A DNA stretch of 64,000 nucleotides from BOG-908 sp963751795 (GCA_963751795.1 CAVVVI010000004.1:1426001-1490000), one strand, 5' to 3'. Numbered from the stretch's first letter, positions 28,342 to 38,099 are shown. Translations and numbers: made by a program. Notes: a model not told the origin generated them from the sequence alone.

Positions 28342-30436
28342 ATGCACGGCACGACGATGAACCGGCGCAGCATGCTCGCACGGCTGCTGGGGAGCGCGGC
28401 CATGCTGCCCGTTTTGGGCGCATACAACCGCGCCTACGCCGCGGGTCTGCCCATTCCACGCCTGTCGGACGGCACGCTCACCATCACCTTCGACAGCGCC
28501 ATGCGCTCCCGCATCTGGCGTGGCGATATGGCGCTGACGGCAATGGAGCCCGCCGATGCGTTGGCCATCGCCGGCGGCGCGGTGCTGGACCGTTTTGAAC
28601 TGACGGCCGTCGCGACCGAGACCGTGGCAGGCGCCCATGGCGCCGGGCAGCGCACGATGCTGCGCGGCCATGCGGGCACCATGGAAAGGGTGATGGGCGT
28701 CACCTTCCTCGAGCGATATCCGGGCGTGGCGCTGATCGACGTGACCTATCGCAACGTCGGTACCGACCCGATCGCGGTGGCCGGCTGGCGGGCGGCCACG
28801 CACGATATGTTGCCCCATCCCGGGGGTGCGTGGAGCTTTGCCGGTGCATCCTATCCCGATCGGCGGGATTGGATACAGCCGGTGGCACCCAGCTTTCAGC
28901 AGCGCAATTTCATGGGCATGAACGGCTCGGATTACGGCGGCGGCACACCGGTCGCCGTCGTCTGGCGGCCGGATGCGCGGCCTCGCCGTCGGGCATCTGG
29001 AAACCGTGCCGCATCTGGTGGCCTTTCCCGTCTCCAGCCAGCCGGGCGGCACGCGAATCGGCATGGAGGCCGATACCGCCGCGCTACTGGCGCCGGGCGG
29101 CACGCTGGCGTTGCCGCTGACGTTCGTCATGGTTCACGGCGGCGATTTCTTCCGACCGCTGGACGCCTACCGCAAGCTGATGGCCGAACGGGGCCTGGCT
29201 GCCGCCCGCGTTCCCCAGGCCAGTTACGCGCCTATCTGGTGCGCATGGGGCTACGAGCGCGAATTCACCACCGAACAGATCTACGGCACGCTGGGCAAAG
29301 CGAAGTCGCTCGGCCTGGAGTGGGCGGTGCTGGATGACGGCTGGCAGAGTTCGGTCGGCGACTGGGACGTGGACCGTACCAAATTCCCCGGCGGCGGCGC
29401 GGACATGAAGGCGTTTGCTGACCGGATCAGGGCCGAAGGCATGAAGCCGCGCCTCTGGTTCTCGCCACTGGCGGCAAGCCCGGGCACGGCATTGCTGCGC
29501 GACCACGCCGACATGCTACTGCTCGACCGCGACGGTGCGGCGCAGAATGTCAGTTGGTGGAACAGCTATACGCTCTGCCCGGCATACAAGCCGACGGTGG
29601 ATTACTTCCGTGCACAGATGCGGCGCATGATCGGCGATTGGGGCTTCGCCGGAGTAAAGCTGGACGGCCAGCATCTGAACGGCATGGCACCCTGCTACAA
29701 CCCCGCCCACAACCATGCACGGCCGGAAGAGTCCTACGAGAAACTGCAGGATTTCTGGAAGGCGCTGTACGACGAGGCAATTGCCGCCAACCCGGACGCG
29801 GTGGTGGAGATCTGCCCCTGCGGCGACTCCTTCGCGTTCCACAACATCCCGGCCATGAACAACACCCCGGCCTCGGATCCCGAAAGTTCCTGGCAGGTGC
29901 GGCTGAAAGGCAAGTCCTTCAAAGCGCTGATGGGGCCGTCCGCGGCATTCTCGGGCGACCATGTCGAACTCAGCGACGGGCACGACGATTTCGCGTCGAG
30001 CTACGGCGTGGGCGCCATCCTCTCGACAAAGTTCACCTGGCCGCACGATACCGACAAGCCGACCGACAAGCTGCCGCCCGGCGGCTTTTTGCTGACGCCG
30101 CAGAAAGAAGCGCTCTGGCGGCGCTGGATCGATCTGTATCGCCGGCACATGCTGCCGCAGGGCGTCTATCTCGGTGAGCTTTACGACATCGCATTCGACA
30201 AGCCGGAGGCGCATGTCATCGCGAAAGATGGGGCCCTGTACTACGCGTTTTTCGCGGCAAACTGGCACGGCCCGATCGCACTGCGCGGGCTTGAACCGGG
30301 CAGAACCTACACGCTGGAGAACGGGCTGACGGGCGAGGCGATGGGTCGTGTGGACGGCAAAGCCGCTACCCTCGATGCGGCCTTCGATCACGCGTTGCTG
30401 GTCCGCGCGACGCCTGTCGAACGAGATCACGCGTGA
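28342..30436 (+). pseudogene. Alpha-galactosidase-like enzyme (GH36 type), one frameshift
   Basis: A ~697-residue exported glycosidase. The Tat-like signal NRRSMLARLLGSAAMLPVL carries the twin Arg. The first frame runs to about 28975 (GGGTPVAVVWRPD), and the second frame continues as RGLAVGHLETVPHLVAFPVS. The change equals one extra G. The GH36 catalytic region is in the second part: WGYEREFTTEQIYGTLGKAK, EWAVLDDGWQSSVGDW, FAGVKLDGQHLNG with the nucleophile Asp, then CPCGDSFAFHNIP and GDHVELSDGHDDF. A galactosaminide-specific activity (alpha-N-acetylgalactosaminidase) is equally possible given the downstream AgaS/GatZ genes. First gene of a five-gene overlapping operon. Confidence 0.82.
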
Positions 30437-31371
30437 GCCTGGCCGTTGCGACATCCGGCCGGTCGTGGCTGGTCTATGCACTGATCACCGTCGTCCTGTG
30501 GGGCATCTGGGGCGCGCTCTCAGGTCTGTCCGCGCAGCACCACTTTCCCGATACGCTGGTCTATTGCGTCTGGGCGCTGACGATGGTGCCGCCAGCGGCC
30601 ATCGTGCTCGCCCAAAGCGGCTGGCGGCTGGACCGCACGCCGCGTGCCATCGCCTACGGGATGGCCGTGGGCCTGCTCGGCGCCGGCGGCCAGATGGTGC
30701 TGTTTTATGCCGTGGCGCGCGGCCCCGCCTATCTGATTTTCCCGATCGTGTCGCTCTCCCCGGTGGTCACGATCGCACTCTCCATGTTGCTGATGGGCGA
30801 GCGCACCGGCAGGCTGGGCCTTCTGGGAATAGTGCTGGCCCTGTTTGCGTTACCGATGTTCGATTTTGCACCAAGCGCGGGTGATGCGACCGCCTCCACC
30901 GGCTGGCTGGTGCCGGCACTGCTGGTGATGCTGTTCTGGGGCGTGCAGGCCTATTTCATGAAATCGGCAAACCTCGTGATGTCGGCCGAAAGCATTTTCT
31001 TCTACATGACCTTGGGTGGGCTGCTGATCGTGCCGGTCGCCCTGTTGATGACGGACTTTCACCAACCGATCGATCGCGGGCTCGGCGGCGCCGGATTGGC
31101 GGCCGTCATTCAGGTGCTGAATGCCATCGGCGCGCTGACATTGGTGTTCGCGTTCCGTTACGGCAAGGCCATCATCGTGGCACCGCTCGCCAATGCCGGC
31201 GCTCCGCTGGTCACTGCCTGCCTCTCCTTGGCGCTGTCCGGAGCGCTGCCGGGCCGGCTGAAACTGGCCGGCATCGGATTGACGCTCGCATCATCGCTGC
31301 TGCTAGCGATTGAACCGGATAGCGCTGGCGTGGTTGCGAGCCCCGAGCTCGCCACTGCGCACGAGGAATGA
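30433..31371 (+). CDS. EamA/DMT-family transporter
   Basis: A 312-residue inner-membrane protein with ten predicted helices as two repeated EamA bundles. Hallmarks include LITVVLWGIWGALSGL, AVARGPAYLIFPIVSLSPVV and LMGERTGRLGLLGIVLALFA, then ALTLVFAFRYGKAIIVAPLA in the second half. DMT members export or import small metabolites. Here it takes the place where a sugar permease would be expected in an amino-sugar locus, so it may carry GalNAc or galactosamine across the inner membrane. It overlaps the alpha-galactosidase stop with GTGA and the gatZ start with ATGA, so it is part of the operon. Confidence 0.85.
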   Translation: MSLAVATSGRSWLVYALITVVLWGIWGALSGLSAQHHFPDTLVYCVWALTMVPPAAIVLAQSGWRLDRTPRAIAYGMAVGLLGAGGQMVLFYAVARGPAYLIFPIVSLSPVVTIALSMLLMGERTGRLGLLGIVLALFALPMFDFAPSAGDATASTGWLVPALLVMLFWGVQAYFMKSANLVMSAESIFFYMTLGGLLIVPVALLMTDFHQPIDRGLGGAGLAAVIQVLNAIGALTLVFAFRYGKAIIVAPLANAGAPLVTACLSLALSGALPGRLKLAGIGLTLASSLLLAIEPDSAGVVASPELATAHEE

Positions 31372-32655
31372 GCGTGAACCCGGTCGCCGAGATCGTGGCT
31401 CGGCACAAGCGGGGTGCCCCTGTCGGCATCACCTCCGTATGCTCGGCGCACCCGCTGGTGATCGAGGCCACCTTCGCCCAGGCGCAGCGCCACGGCGATC
31501 CGATGGTGCTCATTGAAGCGACGTCCAACCAGGTTAATCAGGAGGGCGGTTACACCGGCATGACTCCGGCCGGGTTCCGCGGTTTCGTCAGTGCCATCGC
31601 GAATAAGGCGAAGTTTCCGATGAGCCGTGTGGTGCTGGGCGGCGACCATCTAGGACCGAATGCCTGGGCCACGCTGCCAGCGGCTGATGCACTCGCCCGG
31701 GCGGATATCATGGTGGCCGATTACGTACGTGCGGGCTTCCGCAAGATCCATCTGGATTGCTCGATGAGCTGCGCTGACGACCCGCGCGGTTTGCCACTCG
31801 AAGTTATCGCAGACCGTGCGGCCAGGCTGTGCCGGGCTGCAGAGGACGCCTTTGCAGACGACGCGCAGAACCGCCCCGTCTATGTGATCGGCAGTGAAGT
31901 GCCGGTGCCGGGCGGTGCCGCCGAAGATCTGCAATCGATCGAGTTGACAACGCCCGATGCGGCACTCGAGACGATCGACATGCATCGTCACGCGTTCGCG
32001 CGAGCGGGGCTCCAAGCCGCGTGGGATCGTGTGATCGCGACGGTGGTGCAGCCCGGTGTGGAGTTCGACCACGACAAGATCGTCGCCTATCAGCCGCATC
32101 GCGCAGCGCCCCTCAGCCGCGCCATCGAAGGTATCGGAACCCTCGTATTCGAGGCCCATTCGACGGACTACCAGACGCCGGAAACGCTTGCCGCGCTCGT
32201 GCGGGACCACTTTGCGATCCTGAAGGTCGGTCCTGGCCTCACCTTCGCGTTGCGGGAGGCGCTATGGGGCCTGGATGCGATCGAGCGTGAACTGGCAGGC
32301 GAGGCCACACGGGCCGATCTGCGGGCGACGGTACCTGGCACGCATGCGCGCGGAGCCGAAGCATTGGCAACGCTATTATCACAAAACGGGCCACGCGCTG
32401 GAGCTGCAACTGCAATACAGCCTGAGCGATCGCATCCGGTATTATTGGCCGGATCCACACATTGCCTCGGCTCAAGAGCGCCTCTTTGCAAGCCTTCGGC
32501 GGTCGCCAATTCCGCAGGCGCTAATCAGCCAATATCTGCCGGCCGCTCACGCCGCCCTGCGCGCGGGCGGCAGCGCCGACCCTCACGCGCTGGTGCTGGC
32601 CCAGATCGGTGCCGCGCTGGATGCCTATCACGGAGCCTGCCATCCCCATGCCTGA
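31368..32655 (+). pseudogene. GatZ/KbaZ-like tagatose-bisphosphate aldolase subunit, one frameshift
   Basis: A ~428-residue protein of the GatZ/KbaZ/AgaZ family. It begins NPVAEIVARHKRGAPVGITS, with VCSAHPLVIEATFAQA, LIEATSNQVNQEGGYTGM and VVLGGDHLGPNAW. Then come AGFRKIHLDCSMSC and VYVIGSEVPVPGGA. Near 32333 (after DLRATV) the frame must shift by one extra base, continuing LARMRAEPKHWQRYYHK and SDRIRYYWPDPH to the stop at 32655. Family members are the non-catalytic chaperone-like subunit of tagatose-1,6-bisphosphate aldolase, although a tagatose-6-phosphate kinase role has been proposed for AgaZ. No catalytic GatY/KbaY is seen here. It overlaps the AgaS start by 8 bases. Confidence 0.85.
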
Positions 32656-33787
32656 TGCGATCCCGATGCAAGACAAGCTGGCCGAGCCTGACGACTCCTG
32701 GACCCAACGGGAGATCATGCAGCAGCCGGAGACTTTGCTGGCCACGCACGCGATGCTGCTGCAGCACGCCGATCGCATTGCCGCGTTTCTTGGGCCGGTG
32801 CTGGCCGAGACGGATTTGCGCATTGTGCTGACCGGCGCCGGCACATCCTCCTTCATCGGCGAGACTCTCGCGCCACATCTGGCAGATCTGCTGCGGCGGC
32901 CGGTCGAAGCCGTACCGACGACGGATATCGTCAGTGCCCCGCTTTTGTATCTGCCCGACCGGCCCACTTTGCTTATCTCGTTCGGCCGATCCGGCGACAG
33001 TCCCGAAAGCATGGCGGCCATTGCACTTGCGGAGCGGCGCGTGCCCGCGCTGTGGCACCTGATCCTCACCTGCAACACCGAGGGCGCCCTGGCGCGTATC
33101 GCCCGGCCGAACGCCTGTGTGGTCACGTTGCCGCACGCCACCCACGACCGCGCTTTCGCCATGACGTCCAGCTTCACCGCGCTTGCTTATGCGACGTTGG
33201 CAATCTTCACCGGGCCGCATGCGATGCAAGCGCGCCTTGCGTGTATCGCGCAATCCGTCACCGGCGTGCTGGCGGAGGCACCGCCGAGAGTGGCCGCGCT
33301 GGCCAAAGCGGGGTTCGAGCGCGTTGTCTATCTTGGCAGCGGCGTCCTGGCCGGGGTCGCGCGCGAGGCGGCACTCAAGCTGCTGGAATTGACGGATGGC
33401 GCAATCGCCACCTTCGCCTTCACGCCGATGGGATTTCGGCACGGCCCCAAGACGGTGCTCAACGCGCGCACGCTGGTTGTGGTCTTCGCGTCCAACGATC
33501 GCCTGACCAGACTCTACGATCTCGACCTTGTCGACGAGCTGCGACGCGACGCGAGGTGCAGCGCCGTTGTCGTCGTGTCCGCGCAGGATCTGGACGGCGA
33601 CACGATCCGCGTGAGACAGATGGAAGCAGCCATCGACGCCGACCTGGTGTTCCCGTTCGTCGTACCGGCTCAGCTGCTCGGGCTGCACGCGTCGCTGCAG
33701 CTGCAACTCGCACCTGACCGACCCAATGCCAGCGGTACCGTTAACCGCGTCGTCCAGGGAGTGCAGATCTACGCGGACTTGGCGTGA
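32648..33787 (+). CDS. agaS: AgaS-like sugar isomerase/deaminase (SIS domain)
   Basis: A 379-residue protein with two SIS domains. The first shows IVLTGAGTSSFIGETLAPHL and PTLLISFGRSGDSPESMAAI, the second VVYLGSGVLAGVAREAALKL and MGFRHGPKTVLN. This arrangement matches AgaS, a galactosamine-6-phosphate deaminase/isomerase that yields tagatose-6-phosphate, rather than GlmS, which would need an N-terminal glutaminase. The ATG at 32648 overlaps the GatZ-like stop. The next kinase gene overlaps by 4 bases (GTGA). Cytosolic enzyme, central to the proposed GalNAc/galactosamine route. Confidence 0.85.
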   Translation: MPDAIPMQDKLAEPDDSWTQREIMQQPETLLATHAMLLQHADRIAAFLGPVLAETDLRIVLTGAGTSSFIGETLAPHLADLLRRPVEAVPTTDIVSAPLLYLPDRPTLLISFGRSGDSPESMAAIALAERRVPALWHLILTCNTEGALARIARPNACVVTLPHATHDRAFAMTSSFTALAYATLAIFTGPHAMQARLACIAQSVTGVLAEAPPRVAALAKAGFERVVYLGSGVLAGVAREAALKLLELTDGAIATFAFTPMGFRHGPKTVLNARTLVVVFASNDRLTRLYDLDLVDELRRDARCSAVVVVSAQDLDGDTIRVRQMEAAIDADLVFPFVVPAQLLGLHASLQLQLAPDRPNASGTVNRVVQGVQIYADLA

Positions 33788-34764
33788 GCAGGCCAGCCGC
33801 GGCCGACGCCGCGCTGTTTTTGGGCGTGGATGGCGGCGGGACCAAGACGGAATTCGTCTGCATCGACGCCAACGGGCGCATCGTAGCCCAATGCGTTACC
33901 GGAACCACCTACCATCTGCAAGTCGGCCTGGCCGAGGCAGCGCGCAGACTGGCCGAGGGCGTGCAGACGATCTGTGCACAGCTCGGCATCGCACCATCGG
34001 CTTTGGAACGCGCCTTTTTCGGCCTCCCCGCCTATGGCGAGGACAATGGGATCGACCCGCAACTGCACGCCGCCTGCGGTCGGATCCTGGGTCACCGGCG
34101 GTATAGCTACGGCAACGACATGGTGTGCGGCTGGGCCGGCTCACTCGCCTGCGCGGACGGGATCAACCTCGTCGCTGGCACAGGCTCGATCGGCTACGGC
34201 GAGCGCCAGGGCCGGACCGCGCGCGCAGGCGGCTGGGGCGAGGTGTTCAGTGACGAAGGCTCGGCCTATTGGATCGCCGTGCAGGGCCTGAATGCCTTTA
34301 GCAAGATGAGCGACGGCCGCCTGCCGCGATCAGCACTCTACCATTGTGTCCGCGAACGGCTCGGCTTGCACGACGATTTGGAACTCTGTGCGCGCGTCAT
34401 GGGTGAAGCGGGAATGGCCCGTGACGAGATCGCCGGCCTGGCGAACACTGTTTCGGTTGCCGCGCAAGCGGGGGATGCTGCCGCGTCGGCCATTCTCGAC
34501 GGTGCTGCCCGAGAGCTGGCGATGCTCGCCACGGCCTTGCGCGCGCGGCTTGGTTATGAGCCCGAAGAACGGGCGCGGCTTTCCTGGTCTGGTGGTGTTC
34601 TAACAGGAGAGGCGGGCGTGCGATCTATTCTGTCGCGGATGATCGAGCAGGCTGGGGGATTCACGCTGGTGGAGCCGCAATTCGCACCGGGGTATGGGGC
34701 AGCGCTTTATGCTCGGAAGGAATGGTCTAAGTGTTCCGGCGCGAAGATTCACCTCGGTGATTGA
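33784..34764 (+). CDS. BadF/BadG-type sugar kinase (AgaK/GlcNAc-kinase-like)
   Basis: A 326-residue ASKHA-fold kinase of the BadF/BadG/BcrA/BcrD group, which includes N-acetylglucosamine kinases. Phosphate-1 motif FLGVDGGGTKTEFVCID, then RRYSYGNDMVCGWAGSLACA with the acidic catalytic region, NLVAGTGSIGYGERQGRT, GGWGEVFSDEGSAYWIA and LSWSGGVLTGEAGV. In N-acetylgalactosamine pathways AgaK phosphorylates the free sugar; no PTS genes are present, so cytosolic phosphorylation by this kinase fits. A GTG start overlaps the agaS stop, making it the last gene of the operon. Whether GalNAc, galactosamine or GlcNAc is the substrate cannot be decided. Confidence 0.8.
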   Translation: MSRPAAADAALFLGVDGGGTKTEFVCIDANGRIVAQCVTGTTYHLQVGLAEAARRLAEGVQTICAQLGIAPSALERAFFGLPAYGEDNGIDPQLHAACGRILGHRRYSYGNDMVCGWAGSLACADGINLVAGTGSIGYGERQGRTARAGGWGEVFSDEGSAYWIAVQGLNAFSKMSDGRLPRSALYHCVRERLGLHDDLELCARVMGEAGMARDEIAGLANTVSVAAQAGDAAASAILDGAARELAMLATALRARLGYEPEERARLSWSGGVLTGEAGVRSILSRMIEQAGGFTLVEPQFAPGYGAALYARKEWSKCSGAKIHLGD

Positions 34765-34927
34765 CGGGCGGGAACGATGCGCATCCGGCTCTCCTGGCAA
34801 TGCGCCGATCGCAGCCGTCAAATTTACGTTCCTGGCGAAACGCAGCCGCCAGCGCCGGCCACCCTTTATGATTTACTTCGGCACGGGGTATTCGCGTGTC
34901 CGGCAAGCGCTTTGGCACGATGATCGG

Positions 34928-35815
34928 CTACTGGGGATGTGCGAGCAACGGTAACGAAAACTCCCGGACATACCGCTCGAAACAGAGCGCACCGCATTCA
35001 AGCCGCATCAGAGCGCCTTCCGCGATCGCCGTCGCGCGACGAGGATCCTCCTCGATCAAAGGTCCTATGACCTCCGCTTGCCAACTTGCCGCATGCCGGA
35101 CATCCAGCACGGCGTGCAGGCTGAAATAATGGCTGTCTTTGTCTGGGATACCCAGTCGCTTCAGGCCCTGGGCTACCATCCCGGCCCGTCCCGGTGCGGT
35201 CAGTTCAACCACACCCAGGGCTCCGATCGCGTGGAACGCGAAATGCCGATGATGAGCCAGTCCAGCCATGGTATTGGAGAGCGCCAGCGCTTCCCAGACG
35301 ACGCCACCCGACGTCGGGCGGATGCCCAATTTTGCGGCAAGAGTGTCGAGCATCGGGCCGTGCATTCCCTTGGGCTGCCCTCGGCCCATCTCGTCCCAGT
35401 AATTGCGTGCGAGTTCCAGTTTGGCGCGCCGCGGCATGCGGACCTGCGTCACCGCGGTCAGATCTTCGAAACCCGCCTCGCCCGCCATCTCCTGCGTCAG
35501 AAGCCAGGTCATCTCCTGCAACGACGCGTGATCACGCAACCATGGGAACAGCCGGTGATGCTGTCCGGGCCCGTCGCGCTCGAGCTGTCCGAACCAGGTG
35601 AGAAAGCCCGCCGTCTTGGTGGGCGCATCGGCGGCAGCGACCGAAACTGCTTTGCGACCGGCCTCCAAAAAGGCGCGCTCGGCAGCCAGCGCTGCAAAGT
35701 CGACGGCCACTTCCTCGCTGGGCAGGCACGGCATCATGCGCGCGCGGTTCAGCGCGGCCAGGCGCCTGTGCAGGTCGAGCGTGTCGGTGCGATGCGTTGA
35801 GAGGCCATCAGGCAT
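34928..35815 (-). CDS. Haem-oxygenase-like di-iron enzyme (iron-containing redox enzyme family)
   Basis: A 295-residue protein of the haem-oxygenase-like di-iron oxidase group. Candidate ligands follow the usual pattern: Glu in LLTQEMAGEAGFEDL, Glu and His in NYWDEMGRGQPKGMHG, Glu in VVELTAPGRA and the DKDSHYFSLHAVLDVRHAAS block with His, Asp and His. Known members cleave or oxidise small amine or fatty substrates. It overlaps the upstream methyltransferase gene by 8 bases, so they are coupled. Start: the ATG at 35815; the longer frame to 35944 lies inside the methyltransferase. With the methyltransferase and the divergent ATP-grasp gene it may form a small biosynthetic unit. Confidence 0.8.
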   Translation of the reverse strand: MPDGLSTHRTDTLDLHRRLAALNRARMMPCLPSEEVAVDFAALAAERAFLEAGRKAVSVAAADAPTKTAGFLTWFGQLERDGPGQHHRLFPWLRDHASLQEMTWLLTQEMAGEAGFEDLTAVTQVRMPRRAKLELARNYWDEMGRGQPKGMHGPMLDTLAAKLGIRPTSGGVVWEALALSNTMAGLAHHRHFAFHAIGALGVVELTAPGRAGMVAQGLKRLGIPDKDSHYFSLHAVLDVRHAASWQAEVIGPLIEEDPRRATAIAEGALMRLECGALCFERYVREFSLPLLAHPQ

Positions 35816-36764
35816 GAAGCTTCTCCGAAGCGGGTTGGATCGCATGCAGCCACAGCGCGGCGATGCGGTCGGCACTCGCCATAGCGCCCGCCTGCAGCTC
35901 CTCGCCGAAGACATCCGGGTCGATCTCGTCGGCGTGCCAGGCAAGCCCTGCTGCGTCTAGGATGGCGCCCGCCTGCTGCACGAACGGATTGGCGCCGTTC
36001 ACGATGGCAGCCCCTGTGTAGAGGAGGAGTTCGCCACCCGGCGCCAGGCGTTCAATGGCCTCAGCAACGATGCGCAACGAGATTGCTTCACCGAGCGCGC
36101 CCCCACCGTCGCGGTAGCTTCGCTTCGCGGGATCCACCATGTAAGGAGGATTGGCGGTGATGACGTCGAACTGCCCCGGCAAGTCCTTCAGGATATCGCT
36201 GCAAACGGATTGTATGCTTGGGACACCGCAGATTTTCGCGTTGATCCGCGCCAGGCGGAGAGCCTCGCTGTTCACGTCCGACATCACGACTTCAGCGTCC
36301 GGCCAAGCGCGAGCGATGAAGATTGCAGCCGCCCCGGTGCCGCATCCGATGTCCACAACACGCGCGCGCCGGGGCGGACGCGTCGCCAGGAACTGCCGCA
36401 GGGCGCGCACAAACCGGTAGGTGTCCGGCCCGAAGAACACCGCGCCGGGGCTGGTCGTCGGATAGGCGGAATGCAGGAGGCCAAGGCCGTCCAGCGTTGA
36501 AAGCCGGAAGCGGCTACGCCACAATGCGCCCTCGGGAACCAAGGCGCCGGCGGCTTCCGCGAGCGAGAAGATGTCGGGCGCCAGAACCGCACGGACGAAG
36601 GGGCGGCTCCAGCCAAAGACACCCTCGGCGGTATGCGCAACCGCGTTGTCCGGGCGGGCGTTGACACGATCGTGCGTCGCCGGTGTGGGGGTGACAAAGC
36701 GGTAACCGGAGTTGAGCAATGACGTCACCAGACGCAGCAGCGCGTCGTCTTCCCTCTCCGACAT
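35808..36764 (-). CDS. SAM-dependent methyltransferase (NPPY type)
   Basis: A 318-residue class I methyltransferase. SAM motif I is VVDIGCGTGAAAIFIARAW, motif II VVMSDVNSEALRLARINA, and the catalytic motif FDVITANPPYMVD carries NPPY, typical of PrmC/HemK-like N-methyltransferases and some small-molecule enzymes. An N-terminal domain of ~130 residues is unlike PrmC. The stop overlaps the di-iron enzyme start. Its start is 74 bases from, and divergent to, the ATP-grasp start at 36839. Substrate unknown: a glutamine or amine N-methylation would be consistent with the motif. Confidence 0.82.
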   Translation of the reverse strand: MSEREDDALLRLVTSLLNSGYRFVTPTPATHDRVNARPDNAVAHTAEGVFGWSRPFVRAVLAPDIFSLAEAAGALVPEGALWRSRFRLSTLDGLGLLHSAYPTTSPGAVFFGPDTYRFVRALRQFLATRPPRRARVVDIGCGTGAAAIFIARAWPDAEVVMSDVNSEALRLARINAKICGVPSIQSVCSDILKDLPGQFDVITANPPYMVDPAKRSYRDGGGALGEAISLRIVAEAIERLAPGGELLLYTGAAIVNGANPFVQQAGAILDAAGLAWHADEIDPDVFGEELQAGAMASADRIAALWLHAIQPASEKLHA

Positions 36765-36838
36765 CGCTGTTCGAGCTCTCAGGATTCGACCGGCAACGTA
36801 AGCACCGTCGGGTGAGTTCCCGGGCCTCGGGGCGGGCG

Positions 36839-37840
36839 ATGACGATCGAGCAGCTGCCCAAATGGCTGCTTTGCGTGCCCCTCGTCGCGCAGTGGATGTG
36901 GCTCGGCTTACGCTACGGCAGCCTGACGCTGCCTTCGGTCGTCAATCCAGCGGTCGAGAACGGCGGTCTGGCTGGGGAATCCAAGCTCGCCTATCTGGAG
37001 CGGATCGGCCGGCAACATGCTCCGTGGGTTGCGCTGACACGGGCCGTGAAGCCTGGAGAGGACGCCGCACGCATCCGGCGCGACGCCGACCTTCCATTTC
37101 CGCTGATCGCCAAGCCGGATATCGGCTGGTGCGGCTATGGCGTGCAACAAATCGGCAGTGCAGCCGAACTCCAGGCATACGCCGCTTCGCTGCCGCATGA
37201 CGCTACTTATCTGCTGCAAGCGTTCGTTAAAACGCCCAACGAAGCCGGTCTTTTCTATTGCAGGCATCCTGACGACGCGACAGGACGACTGGTTGCCATC
37301 GCCCTACGGCACCCGCCCCAAGTGAAGGGTGACGGCGTGCTGAGTGTTGCGCAGCTCGCGCAACGACACCCCAAGCTGCGTCGGACCATGATCCCGGCCC
37401 GTATTGCCGCGCGCGTTCCTGCCGTGGACGAGATCGTGGTATTAACCACGGTTGCCTCGCTGCGTGTAGGCGGCACTTACGAAGACGGCGCGCGCCTGAT
37501 CTCCCCGGCGCTAGCCGCGCGCGTGGACGACATTGCCCGCTCGATGAGCGGCTTCAATTTCGGTCGTTTCGACGTGAAGTTCACCAGCGAGGAGGACCTG
37601 CAGGCTGGCCGGTTCCAGATCATCGAGATCAATGGCGCGGGCTCCGAAGCCATCCAGTTCTGGGATCCGCACTACACCATGTTGCAATCCCTCAAAGGGG
37701 TCTTCCGAAAGCAATCCGACCTGTTCGCGTTGGCCCACTCATTTCGCGCACGGGGAGGTAGGCCGGTGGGGGTCCGCAAGCTTGTCAGCGCCTGGCTCGC
37801 GCAGCAGCGGCTCATCCGGCGTTATCCTGCTTCGAATTGA
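36839..37840 (+). CDS. ATP-grasp domain protein (ligase-like)
   Basis: About 333 residues. N-terminal hydrophobic segment LLCVPLVAQWMWLGLRY is followed by SLTLPSVVNPAVENGGLAGE. The ATP-grasp fold shows FPLIAKPDIGWCGYGVQQI (phosphate-binding strand), ATYLLQAFVKTPNEAGLFY, GRFDVKFTSEEDL and QIIEINGAGSEAIQFW with the Mg-binding acidic and Asn residues. It resembles D-alanine-D-alanine-ligase-like enzymes, which join a carboxylate to an amine. An ATG at 36719 would add 40 residues, but that overlaps the divergent methyltransferase. Pairing with the di-iron and methyltransferase genes suggests a small-molecule route; product unknown. Confidence 0.75.
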   Translation: MTIEQLPKWLLCVPLVAQWMWLGLRYGSLTLPSVVNPAVENGGLAGESKLAYLERIGRQHAPWVALTRAVKPGEDAARIRRDADLPFPLIAKPDIGWCGYGVQQIGSAAELQAYAASLPHDATYLLQAFVKTPNEAGLFYCRHPDDATGRLVAIALRHPPQVKGDGVLSVAQLAQRHPKLRRTMIPARIAARVPAVDEIVVLTTVASLRVGGTYEDGARLISPALAARVDDIARSMSGFNFGRFDVKFTSEEDLQAGRFQIIEINGAGSEAIQFWDPHYTMLQSLKGVFRKQSDLFALAHSFRARGGRPVGVRKLVSAWLAQQRLIRRYPASN

Positions 37841-37961
37841 CGGGATTATCGAACGTGTGTTGTTGCCGTTTGCGGTGAGCTGCGCGAGTTGATCCGCGGT
37901 CCGACAGGGAGCGCGCTGCTTTCAAGGCCGAGGCACCTACCCGCCCGAAGTGCCGCGGCTT

Positions 37962-38035
37962 AGGCCGTGAGAGCACAAGCCCCACTAATTGGGTGCTCTA
38001 CCACCTGAGCGACGGCATTGCCGGGGTGCCGACTC
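37962..38035 (-). other. tRNA-like remnant
   Basis: The minus strand reads GCTCAGGTGGTAGAGC, a textbook D-arm with the GG and TA positions. Upstream bases can be fitted to an acceptor strand. The downstream half lacks a proper anticodon stem and T-arm (no GTTCGA), so this is at best a decayed 5' tRNA fragment or chance. Such fragments sometimes mark past integration. Confidence 0.25.
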
Positions 38036-38099
38036 CGCAAATCCTTGCGGAGCGCTAGACGGCTTCCGAACACCGCGAGCATTGGGCTAGGGTTCGGCG

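Noticed and set aside
37962..38035. Complete tRNA gene
   Set aside because: No anticodon stem or T-arm can be folded after the D-arm.
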